Shown here piece after piece: positions 8,190 to 15,903 of a stretch of 64,000 bases of DNA. A program made the translations under genes and the position numbers. This DNA comes from Syntrophopropionicum propionicicum_A (lineage in GTDB: Bacteria; Bacillota; Desulfotomaculia; Desulfotomaculales; Pelotomaculaceae), in contig NZ_JBMGJC010000014.1 in assembly GCF_048984525.1 (NCBI RefSeq), forward strand, positions 1-64,000. The letters run 5' to 3'. How positions within the stretch are numbered: position 1 is the stretch's first letter; every line of letters begins with the position of its first letter. Below the pieces are notes generated by a model. That model saw only the letters and a program-made list of their open reading frames with translations, did not search any database and was not told where the DNA came from.

Positions 8190-8408
8190 TCAGCTAACGC
8201 TAAGTAAACCGCTGACAGTTGCGAAACCGCTGCCGCCAACTATACTGCCGCCGCCAGCGAAACCGGCGCCGCCACCGCTGCCGTCACCGAAACTGCAACC
8301 GCCGCCACCACCGTATCCGCATCCTCCGGATTCAGTCATTTTTAGTTTGATTTCGTTTAGCTGCGGTATGGACCACGACTTCTTTTTACTGCATTTATCT
8401 TCTGTCAT
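8190..8408 (-). CDS. Gly-rich precursor-like peptide with lasso-type leader
   Basis: A 72-residue peptide on the minus strand. Its N-terminal part KKSWSIPQLNEIKLKMTE closely matches the leader of the lasso-like precursor at 3047, with the W-x-x-P-x-L and Thr(-2) features. The C-terminal part is very different: it is Gly-rich with three short Cys/Phe/Tyr-spaced blocks (GGCGYGG, GGCSFGDG, GGAGFAGG) and ends LSVS. No Asp/Glu falls at core positions 7-9 when cut after TE, so a standard lasso ring is not predicted. It may be a second substrate of the same leader-recognition machinery or a decayed or alternative RiPP. No clear Shine-Dalgarno is seen; AAGG lies about 20 bases upstream. Confidence 0.6.
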   Translation of the reverse strand: MTEDKCSKKKSWSIPQLNEIKLKMTESGGCGYGGGGGCSFGDGSGGGAGFAGGGSIVGGSGFATVSGLLSVS

Positions 8409-8602
8409 TGTTTTTTAAACCAGGCCTTCTAATTCAATTTCCTGGCTTATTCGACATTTTACGGTTATTCCCCTTTTTTAGAAAATAAAAAAATCAAATT
8501 TTAAAAAAAAATAGGAATAAAGTCCTATAAATTCATTCCACAATAAGGCTGTACAGCTCCTCCAGTTTATAGCCACGGTATTCAGGGTAAGTTGTGACAT
8601 CA

Positions 8603-10252
8603 CTATATTGTTTTCTTGAATCTGACAGAGAAGGTAGTACCTTCGGTCCCAGTCTTGATATCAATTTTTGCGTTGTGTCTTGATGCAATACTGTAACATA
8701 CAGCCAGCCCCAGGCCGGTTCCGTTTTCCTTGGTGGTATAGAAGGGTATACCGATTTTTTCTAAAATCTCAGGTTCGATGCCTTTCCCGCTATCCTTTAC
8801 AGTTAATACTACTTCATCTTCTTCCGAATATGTCCGTATTTCCATTTTTCCTCCCGGGGACATAGCTTCCAGGCCGTTCCGGACAAGGTTTAAAACTAAC
8901 TGGCGAATTTCCTTCTCATCGAGCAGTAAATCTGATACAACCTGTGTTTCAAGATTAATATATTTATCTTTTACCTGGCCATCTGCCTGTATTAAAGGCA
9001 GTATGGAATTCAGGATCTTATTAAGGTTCCTTTTCTTTATATCCACATTCTTATTTTTCGCTAATGACAGGAATTCAGAGATGATGGAGTTGGCCCTGTC
9101 CAGCTCATCTATCATAAGATCAAGGAATTCTCTATCCTGAAGGTATCTGTCTTTTTCGCTAAGAAGCTGCAGAAAACCCTTTATTGTTGTCATGGGGTTT
9201 CTGACCTCGTGGCCTATACCAGCAGCCATTTCCCCGATGAGGTTAAGCCTGTCCAAACGTGCCATTTCCTCTTGGATCATTTTTTGTTCAGTCATATCCT
9301 TAAAATAAACAAACAAGCCATTTTTAGAAGGATAGGCACTAATATAAACCCACATCTTTCCATAAACTGAGAGATGCTCAAAATGTACACTCACTTGTTC
9401 CTGAACAGCTCTTTGAAATTCACGGTATAATTTTGTATCAACCAGTTCAGGAAGCGTTTCCCAGAAGTTCTTGCCTGACAGCTCTTCTCTATTAACCCCC
9501 AAGTTTTTTTTGGTAAAGAGTTCTGCTTCCTTGTTTAAGTAAATAGCACACCATTTTTTATCTAATACGAAAAAAGCGTCAGTAATGCTTTCTAGAATAT
9601 TGGTAATTATATTGTTGGAAATTTTTAATTTTTCTTCTGTTTTATTAAGCTCAAAACCATGCATTGCTTGCCACTTGTTATCTCTCTTAATAAAAGTGTA
9701 TTTATGGTTGACGACAACTTCAATAATTTCCTGGATGTTACATTTATCAATAAGGTAGGTACAAATTGCATTTATATTTAACCCATCAATAACATCGTTA
9801 AATCTGGCTTCGTAATCGATAAAATCATTCCACAGCCCTTTATCAATCCAACTGGTATTGCCTGTAACCCTTAACCCGTCATAACCGTTGGATAAGGCTT
9901 CATTAAACGATACTACCCAAGAACTTAGAATTTCCTCAACACTAAAGATACTGTTTTTATAATAGTGCTCAGTGTATGGAAGGATCTTCATCTGTCCCCG
10001 GTTCAAGTAAATCTCAAAATCAGGGATAAAATTTCTCATTGCTTCCTCGGCTTCCTGTACATTTAAAACTTCCGAAGTCACCCATAAACAAAACTCGTTA
10101 TTATCTAAGCCTGCTTTGAAGTAGGGAACCAGAATTTCGAACAGATCTTCTTTAGTCTGATAGAAAGTACAAATATGACTTCCCCAGGGTATATATTCGA
10201 TAAAATCCAGTCCGGTTTTCCTCGTCCTTTCTTCAATTGTAATAAGTGCCAA
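8603..10252 (-). CDS. MEDS-PAS sensor histidine kinase
   Basis: A 549-residue soluble kinase without membrane segments. Residues about 10-190 match a MEDS (DcmR-like sensory) domain, with SHICTFYQTKEDL and the GLRVTGNTSWI stretch. A PAS-like domain follows (about 215-330, with FFVLDKKWCAIYLN). A HisKA dimerisation domain carries the phospho-acceptor in GIGHEVRNP (near residue 355), and the HATPase domain has NLVRNGLEA, GKGIEPE and GTGLGLAV. TTG start with GGAG about ten bases upstream. No response regulator is adjacent, so it is an orphan kinase; feeding Spo0A or another regulator is possible but not shown. MEDS domains are thought to sense small molecules or hydrocarbons. Confidence 0.85.
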   Translation of the reverse strand: MALITIEERTRKTGLDFIEYIPWGSHICTFYQTKEDLFEILVPYFKAGLDNNEFCLWVTSEVLNVQEAEEAMRNFIPDFEIYLNRGQMKILPYTEHYYKNSIFSVEEILSSWVVSFNEALSNGYDGLRVTGNTSWIDKGLWNDFIDYEARFNDVIDGLNINAICTYLIDKCNIQEIIEVVVNHKYTFIKRDNKWQAMHGFELNKTEEKLKISNNIITNILESITDAFFVLDKKWCAIYLNKEAELFTKKNLGVNREELSGKNFWETLPELVDTKLYREFQRAVQEQVSVHFEHLSVYGKMWVYISAYPSKNGLFVYFKDMTEQKMIQEEMARLDRLNLIGEMAAGIGHEVRNPMTTIKGFLQLLSEKDRYLQDREFLDLMIDELDRANSIISEFLSLAKNKNVDIKKRNLNKILNSILPLIQADGQVKDKYINLETQVVSDLLLDEKEIRQLVLNLVRNGLEAMSPGGKMEIRTYSEEDEVVLTVKDSGKGIEPEILEKIGIPFYTTKENGTGLGLAVCYSIASRHNAKIDIKTGTEGTTFSVRFKKTI

Positions 10253-10360
10253 CTTTATAACTCCTTAAAAATGAATAAATTCTAAATTATTACAACCTTC
10301 TATTACCATATCTGCCGGCGCTTTTCCTTTAAGAGATTATGTCGATAAATGAAAAATAAA

Positions 10361-10391
10361 GGGGGAAGCAGGATAACCGTCCCCATGCTTC
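10361..10391. repeat. GGGGACGG-core hairpin, GAAGCA stem
   Basis: GAAGCA (10365-10370) and TGCTTC (10386-10391) flank a core that reads GGGGACGGTT on the minus strand. It sits just downstream of the minus-strand gene at 10407 and is followed on that strand by CCCCCTTTATTTTT, so it could terminate transcription. A copy in opposite orientation lies at 13760, on the other side of the mrfAB pair. Confidence 0.65.
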
Positions 10392-10406
10392 TGTTCTTTA
10401 TGCGCC

Positions 10407-11330
10407 TTATGTATGCGCGACAAGTGACCCTAGAAGTTTGGCCATGGCCAGCAAATCCAGTTTGTTGTGTTCGATGACCGGCTGGATCAGGCCGGCTTCT
10501 TGTTTTTGGGCAAAGCGGTGGTAGGTGGCGGGAATTAGGTAGCCGGGAATATCATCTTCGCGGCGCAGGTCGAGCAAGTGCTCTTCCAGGGTTACCAGCC
10601 TGCAGTCGGGGAGAGAACCCCTGTAGCGCCTTCTGGCGTGGTGGAGCAGGTCGACCTGGTGGTGGGGGTAGCTGTAAAACAGGCGGTGCTCTATGCTGCG
10701 CCCGTAAATGTACGGGAGGTCAAAGCGTTTTCCGTTAAATGACACTACAACCTTGAAATCCTGGATCAAGTCGTTGGCCGCTGCCAGGACCGCTTTTTCC
10801 TCCCGGTAGTGCCTGGCCAGGAACTGGCTTACGCGGAGCCGGCCGTTTTTGCAGTACAGCAGCCCGATCAGGAACAGAGGCTGGCTGGCCCAGAGGCCTG
10901 TTGTCTCAATATCCAGGAAAAGGAGGTCTTCCGGGTCAAAATAAGAAAGCAAATGGTGGTCCCTGGCGCCCAGCGATCTCAGCTCGTTTATATGGCGTTT
11001 TTCCACCAGGTTTGCTATCTGCCGGGCATGGTATCCCCAGCGCGGGTGATTGTGCAGATCCGGGATGCTGGTATAACCCTCGCCCTGGAGTTTGGTTTCC
11101 GTTGCCGGCCCGATCCCCTTTATTAATTTAAGGTCAAAAAGCAGGGAAGCGGGGTCGCAGTCCGGGTAACAGATGTCCTCCTGACGTGTTTCTTCAAGCA
11201 GCAGACACCTGCCGAATTTTGAGGATATTTCCCGGGCGTCAGGGAGGACGACCGGTTCTTTGGGCCTGGTGTCCCTGGGTTGGATCGTCTCGCGCCCTTT
11301 AATGCCGTTTAACCTTTGAAACAGGCTCAT
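10407..11330 (-). CDS. mrfB: MrfB-type exonuclease (YprB family)
   Basis: A protein of about 307 residues with a DEDD-type RNase H-like exonuclease domain. LLFLDIETTGLW gives the first acidic motif, VVSFNGKRFDLPYI the second, and HNKLDLLAMAKLLG the last. A helix-hairpin-helix-like segment (IKGIGPATETKLQGEGY) sits at about residues 70-90. In Bacillus subtilis the YprB/MrfB nuclease works with the MrfA helicase in repair of mitomycin C lesions. Here it lies 14 bases downstream of the mrfA homologue, so the two are one operon. ATG at 11330 preferred over the TTG at 11333. Confidence 0.85.
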   Translation of the reverse strand: MSLFQRLNGIKGRETIQPRDTRPKEPVVLPDAREISSKFGRCLLLEETRQEDICYPDCDPASLLFDLKLIKGIGPATETKLQGEGYTSIPDLHNHPRWGYHARQIANLVEKRHINELRSLGARDHHLLSYFDPEDLLFLDIETTGLWASQPLFLIGLLYCKNGRLRVSQFLARHYREEKAVLAAANDLIQDFKVVVSFNGKRFDLPYIYGRSIEHRLFYSYPHHQVDLLHHARRRYRGSLPDCRLVTLEEHLLDLRREDDIPGYLIPATYHRFAQKQEAGLIQPVIEHNKLDLLAMAKLLGSLVAHT

Positions 11331-11344
11331 CAATAATCACTTCC

Positions 11345-13660
11345 CTAACGGAGCGAGCGGAGCGCTTTTTTCAGGTGCTCGCGCTTTTGCTTTTGCTCAC
11401 CGGCTGTGGGGGGAGGAGTGTAGGCCCTGCCGAGGAGCATGTGCAATATGCACACGGCGGCTTCTTTATCCAGCGGGCGGTTGTAGTTGGAGCATTTAGG
11501 GGAGTATATGCAGGCCGGGCAGCCCGCCTCGCACTCACAGGACGAGATGGCGTCCAAGGTGGCCTCGAACAGCCTGGTCACCTCGTCATAACCCTTTTCG
11601 CTGAAACCCACCCCCCCGTGGCAGGTATCGTGGATAAAAATCGTCGGGCCTTCCGTCTGCGGGTGGAAAACGGTGGAGAGCCCGCCCAAATCGTTCCGGT
11701 CGCACATGGCGAAAAGCGGCAGCAGCCCGATAGCGGCATGCTCGACGGCGTGCAGGCCGCCCATCAGGTTCAGGCCATACGCCCTGGTCGCCGTGGCAGC
11801 CTGGGCGTTTACCAGCACCCACATCCCCGTCGTTTCCAAAACCCTTTCCGGCAGTTCAAGCTTGCCGCCGCCCACGACTTCACCGGTCCGTTCGTGTTTC
11901 TTGATATAACCTGTGACCCTGGTTGTAACTTTGAGCTGCCCGGTAAAAAGTTTGTGGCCAAAAAAATCTTTACTGCGGTCAACTGCCAGGATTTCAGTCG
12001 ACTTCTCGCGCCCGCACATGGTGTAGTAGTCCACTTCCCTTTGTTCCAGAAAAGCGGTGCCAGTATCAACATCGAGGTCTTTTACCACAAAGGTGTCGCC
12101 CTGGTGGGTATAAACCGCGCCGGGGTAAACCTCGGACATGGCCGCGTTCTCATCAAGGACTTCAATGAGGCGGTTCCCGCTGCCGGTGTCCCTGAGGTGA
12201 AACAGGGAAGAGGAACTGGACCTGACATTAACCTTTTCAGCCGGGTAGCTCTGCCCGTTGTAATAGAATGATCCCCCGGAGTGAATGACCTTGCCGTCCT
12301 CTTCCAGAATGGTGAGCAGGTCGGCGAAATTATCTTCCCAGAGTGAACAGTCATACGGGGTGACAGGCATTTCATGGGCTGCGCAGAGGGCGTGCCCGAT
12401 CAGGATATAAGGGTTGTCCGGGTCTATTAAAGCCTGTTCGGCAGGCCGCGCGAAGAGAGCCTTTGTATTGCGTACAAAATATTGGTCCAGCGGGTTTTCC
12501 ACCGCTATGAATATTACTAAAGATTCTTTGCTGCCCCGGCCTACCCGCCCGGCCTGCTGCCAGGTGGAGGCGATGGTGCCCGGAAAGCCGGCGATAATGC
12601 AGACCTCCAGGTCGCCCACGTTTATGCCCAGTTCCAGGGCGTTGGTCGAAACCACCCCCAGCAGGGAGCCGCTGAAAAGAGCGTGCTCAATGGCCCTTCG
12701 CTCTGTGGCCAGGTACCCGCCGCGGTAAGCCGTCACTTTTTCGGCGGATTTTTCATCCCGCAGGCTTTGCCGGGTAAAACGCAGGATCCGCTCGGTGACC
12801 TGGCGCGCCCTGGAGAAGGTGATAGACCTGTACCGGTTGGTCAGGCATAGCGAAAGCAGCCAGGCGACCTCCTGGATATAAGGGGTATGGAACGGCGGCC
12901 GCCACAGCACAAATTTAACCTTTCCCCTGGGGGCCCCGTTATTGTCTATCAGAGTTACCTTTTTGCCTGTCAGCCTTGAGGCATGCTCCCCGGGGTTGGC
13001 TATGGTGGCGGAGCACAGGATGAAAGCGGGGTCCGAGCCGTAGTGCCGGCACAACCTGCGCAGGCGCCTGATCACGTGTGACACGTGGGTCCCGAATACT
13101 CCCCGGTAGTTATGGAGCTCGTCTATGACCACGAATTTCAGGTTTGAGATAAAGCTGTTCCATTTCAGGTGGTTTGGCAGGATGCCCTGGTGCAGCATAT
13201 CAGGGTTGGTGATAATGATCCTGGCGTTGTCCCTTAAGTCAGCCTTACGGGCGTCAGGTGTGTCGCCGTCATAGACCCCGTCTTTTATCGGCAGGTGGAA
13301 TTCCCGCAGCGTGTTGAGCTGGTCCTGGCTCAGGGATTTAGTGGGGAAAAGGTAAAGGGCAGTCTGTTTTTCATGTTTTAAAAGGGAATCTAAAACCGGG
13401 ATATTGTAGCACATGCTTTTGCCGGAGGCGGTAGGGGTGACCACCACGATGCTGTTTCCCCGGCGCACTTCTTTAATCGCTTCAACCTGGTGGGAATACA
13501 GCTGGCTTATACCCCGCTGGTGCAGCGCTTTTTCGATTAACGGGTGGATGTCGCGGCATGGTTCGCCGAACACGGGATCCTGGCAGGGCAGGTTTTCGGT
13601 GTGGACGATCTGGCCCCGGTAAGAGGGGTGTGACTTTATCTTTTCCAGCAGTTTTTCCAT
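11345..13660 (-). CDS. mrfA: MrfA-type DEAD/DEAH helicase with DUF1998 (YprA family)
   Basis: A 771-residue superfamily 2 helicase. It shows the Q-motif region (LYSHQVEAI), Walker A TPTASGKS near residue 80, motif II DELH, motif III CSATIANP, and motif VI QQAGRVGRG. The C-terminal part carries the DUF1998 domain with a four-cysteine cluster CECEAGCPAC...PKC, matching the metal-binding site known in the family. With the nuclease encoded just downstream it forms the MrfAB pair reported to act in repair of mitomycin C damage independently of UvrABC. Full length for the family. The gene is strongly GC-rich, and a long open reading frame on the opposite strand is only its shadow. Confidence 0.92.
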   Translation of the reverse strand: MEKLLEKIKSHPSYRGQIVHTENLPCQDPVFGEPCRDIHPLIEKALHQRGISQLYSHQVEAIKEVRRGNSIVVVTPTASGKSMCYNIPVLDSLLKHEKQTALYLFPTKSLSQDQLNTLREFHLPIKDGVYDGDTPDARKADLRDNARIIITNPDMLHQGILPNHLKWNSFISNLKFVVIDELHNYRGVFGTHVSHVIRRLRRLCRHYGSDPAFILCSATIANPGEHASRLTGKKVTLIDNNGAPRGKVKFVLWRPPFHTPYIQEVAWLLSLCLTNRYRSITFSRARQVTERILRFTRQSLRDEKSAEKVTAYRGGYLATERRAIEHALFSGSLLGVVSTNALELGINVGDLEVCIIAGFPGTIASTWQQAGRVGRGSKESLVIFIAVENPLDQYFVRNTKALFARPAEQALIDPDNPYILIGHALCAAHEMPVTPYDCSLWEDNFADLLTILEEDGKVIHSGGSFYYNGQSYPAEKVNVRSSSSSLFHLRDTGSGNRLIEVLDENAAMSEVYPGAVYTHQGDTFVVKDLDVDTGTAFLEQREVDYYTMCGREKSTEILAVDRSKDFFGHKLFTGQLKVTTRVTGYIKKHERTGEVVGGGKLELPERVLETTGMWVLVNAQAATATRAYGLNLMGGLHAVEHAAIGLLPLFAMCDRNDLGGLSTVFHPQTEGPTIFIHDTCHGGVGFSEKGYDEVTRLFEATLDAISSCECEAGCPACIYSPKCSNYNRPLDKEAAVCILHMLLGRAYTPPPTAGEQKQKREHLKKALRSLR

Positions 13661-13759
13661 TTCGCCGGCCTCTCAAGAATTGGTTACTTTAATTATAGAT
13701 TAGGTTTGCCATTATGAATAGATTGAAAACGAATAAATGTTCGACAAAATATAAACCAG

Positions 13760-13795
13760 GAAGCATGGGGACGGTTCTCCTGCTTCCTTTTTTTC
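13760..13795. repeat. GGGGACGG-core hairpin, GAAGCA stem, with T-tract
   Basis: GGAAGCA and TGCTTCC flank a GGGGACGGTTCTCC core, followed by seven Ts. It is the inverted partner of the copy at 10361 and lies upstream of the mrfA start. The remaining part of the 13661-13975 gap holds no gene or recognised RNA; it is AT-rich, with a possible promoter region for the gene at 13976. Confidence 0.65.
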
Positions 13796-13975
13796 AGAAG
13801 TGGAAGCACTGTGACAATTCACTTGCTTCTTATGTCATACATGGTAAAATATAGCTAAAAATTGTGAGAGCTGATACCAATGCCACGAATAAAAGTAATA
13901 GAGGAATCTATTTAGCTTTTTTAGGGGGCGTAGGGATGAATTCCAATTAATTAATTAGGGAGGGATAGAAACAGC

Positions 13976-14959
13976 ATGTCAGATTCGAGTAGAGGCATAG
14001 CCCAAATAATAAGACAAAGGCCCCTTGTTGCATTTTTTATTTTTTCTATTGCTTTTACTTGGCTGGGGGTTTACCTCATGGTCGGCTTATTGGGCCTTGA
14101 CGACTATACATTTGGTTTAATAGCAGGTTTTGGCCCCACTATATCAGCGATAATTATCTCAGCAGCGATGAATAATAAACGATCGGAATTTAGACGTGGC
14201 GTTTGGTTATGCACATTCTTCCTGGTATTAGTAATTGCCGGTTTTGTCCGCTGGATCAGCCGTATATGGTGGAACCACAATTTAGATTGGAATGTGTTGC
14301 CGGGGGATTTTCTTTTGGTTTCACTTGCAGCTTTTGTAATAGCCAGCGCTTTTTCAAGTAATGAGGGTATGCGCTCTTTGTTACGGCCTTATCTTAATTG
14401 GAGGGTGCCTCTGATATGGATTATAATTGCCATCGGATTATGGCCGGCTATTACACTAGCCGGCAATTTCATCGGTGAATCATTGGGCTTATCCTCGCCG
14501 GCAATGCCTTTAAGGCCAGATGTGCCTTTATACCTGACAATACCGGTTTCTTTTGTTTGGGCTTTGTTTTTCAATGGCTCATTAGGTGAAGAAGCCGGTT
14601 GGCGTGGTTTTGCCTTACCCCGTTTGCAGCAACGGTTCAGTCCTCTTGTTGCAAGTCTTATATTGGGTTTTTTTTGGGGAGCCTTTCATTGGATTTTCTT
14701 TTTTGTGAACCTGAGGAGCGAGTCCTGGTACATGTTCTGGGTCCGGCTGGGAGATATTCCTCTGGCTATCCTTTTTACCTGGTTGTATAACCGGACAAAA
14801 GGGAAAAGTCTTCTCCCTGTACTGCTGCTGCATGCTTCAATGAACGCCACTCTCGACTATCTGCCGCGCATCAAGCTTACTGTTTATGCGGTACTTGGAG
14901 TTGTTGTATTAATCGTTATTTTAAAAGATCGTATGTGGCGCAAGATTAATGAGTTTTAA
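13976..14959 (+). CDS. CPBP family intramembrane metalloprotease
   Basis: A 327-residue polytopic membrane protein of the CPBP (Abi/CAAX protease) family. About eight hydrophobic segments are visible. The family motifs are present: GEEAGWRGFALP near residue 205 (the EExxxR motif) and FWGAFHW near 237, with the conserved His; a later segment LLHASMNATLD supplies the final His/Asn region. The ATG has AGGGAGGG upstream. Bacterial members act in protease-type processing, for example of peptides or bacteriocin immunity, but its substrate here is unknown. It stands alone between mrfA and the sigK fragment. Confidence 0.88.
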   Translation: MSDSSRGIAQIIRQRPLVAFFIFSIAFTWLGVYLMVGLLGLDDYTFGLIAGFGPTISAIIISAAMNNKRSEFRRGVWLCTFFLVLVIAGFVRWISRIWWNHNLDWNVLPGDFLLVSLAAFVIASAFSSNEGMRSLLRPYLNWRVPLIWIIIAIGLWPAITLAGNFIGESLGLSSPAMPLRPDVPLYLTIPVSFVWALFFNGSLGEEAGWRGFALPRLQQRFSPLVASLILGFFWGAFHWIFFFVNLRSESWYMFWVRLGDIPLAILFTWLYNRTKGKSLLPVLLLHASMNATLDYLPRIKLTVYAVLGVVVLIVILKDRMWRKINEF

Positions 14960-15054
14960 AAAAGCCGGAAGGAACGGATTTTTCATGCATAACAAAACGA
15001 CTATCCATAATAGGACGGTCGTTTAAAGATAAAGGAAACGTCTCTTAAAAACCA

Positions 15055-15483
15055 GGAAGGCTGCCTACTGGCAGCCTTCCATCGTAAATTCCCGGGCGAG
15101 CTTGCTGATCGCCCTTTTCTCTATGCGCGACACATATGAGCGCGATATGCCGAGGCTGCGGGCTATCTCCCGCTGAGTCTTGCGGTCACCGTCCTCCAGG
15201 CCGAACCTGAGTTCAAGCACTTTTTTTTCGCGGCGGGAAAGGTGCAGCACCTTTTCCTTGAGCCGCTTCCTTTCGAAGCTGTTTTCCACTATTTCGGACA
15301 CCACTTCCGAGTGGGTGCCCAGCACGTCGATGAGGGTGATCTCGTTGCCTTCCTTGTCGACTCCGATCGGGTCGTAAAGCGATACCTCCGCCCTGACCTT
15401 TTTCATGAAGCGCAGGTGCATCAGTATCTCATTTTCAATGCACCTGGCGGCGTAGGTGGCCAGCCTGGTGCCTTTACTGGGGT
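15055..15483. repeat. Direct repeat with 24460-24890 (sigK 3' end)
   Basis: These 429 bases are about 97 percent identical, in the same orientation, to 24460-24890, and cover the last ~139 codons of sigK plus its terminal hairpin. The similarity stops abruptly after GGGGT (15483/24890). The two copies bracket a 9.0-kb AT-rich module; recombination between them would delete it and leave one intact sigK. Confidence 0.9.
15065..15483 (-). pseudogene. 5'-truncated sigK (C-terminal 139 codons)
   Basis: The fragment encodes the region from about residue 98 of the full SigK (PSKGTRLATYAARC...) to the C-terminus, including part of region 2, region 3 and the region 4 helix-turn-helix (KTQREIARSLGISRSYVSRIEKRA). 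An internal ATG would give a 118-residue product that is identical to the complete copy. Ten coding differences from the intact gene are visible and all are third-position synonymous changes, which is unusual for a dead fragment. The 5' part is missing and the adjoining sequence is unrelated AT-rich DNA. It may be a displaced end of sigK left by insertion of the RHS module, or half of a rearranging gene. Confidence 0.85.
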
Positions 15484-15903
15484 ATTATTGTGTTTTTCTT
15501 TTTTGTTTTTTATTTGACTTTCTATAAAACTTATCGCCAGCTGCAGATGTTCCTTATCAGATTTCACCGACACCGCATTAATTTTTTATTAGTAGAGGCA
15601 GCAGTGCACAGAAAAAAATTATATTTCATAGAAGGATATTTTATATATTAGCAGAAAATGTATTTAATATTAGATATATGTAAAATAACCGCTAAATGGC
15701 GGTTATTGTATTTTATAAATGATTCGACAAAAATATACATTATGTAACACTAATTAAGAATGGCATAAATCGGTTACATTTTATTTGCGAGTTAGGGGTA
15801 CCCCAAAAATATTAACGGATGGGTATCCCAATATTAAAGTGTAGCAATCAAAAGTGAAAATACAAAGATAGACTTCTTATAACTTATAATGGGGGTAATT
15901 ATT
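15484..15903. other. AT-rich gap before the RHS gene
   Basis: This 420-base region has no supportable gene. It contains an isolated hairpin, AATAACCGC/GCGGTTATT at 15684-15707, and two similar palindromic boxes, GGGGTACCCC followed by ATATTAA (15795-15814) and GGGTATCCC followed by ATATTAA (15821-15836), which may be operator sites for the downstream gene. The boxes are noted by eye only. Confidence 0.4.

Noticed and set aside
11375..12271. A 298-codon open frame on the plus strand
   Set aside because: It is antisense to the mrfA helicase gene, whose family motifs are clear; the frame results from GC-rich codon bias.
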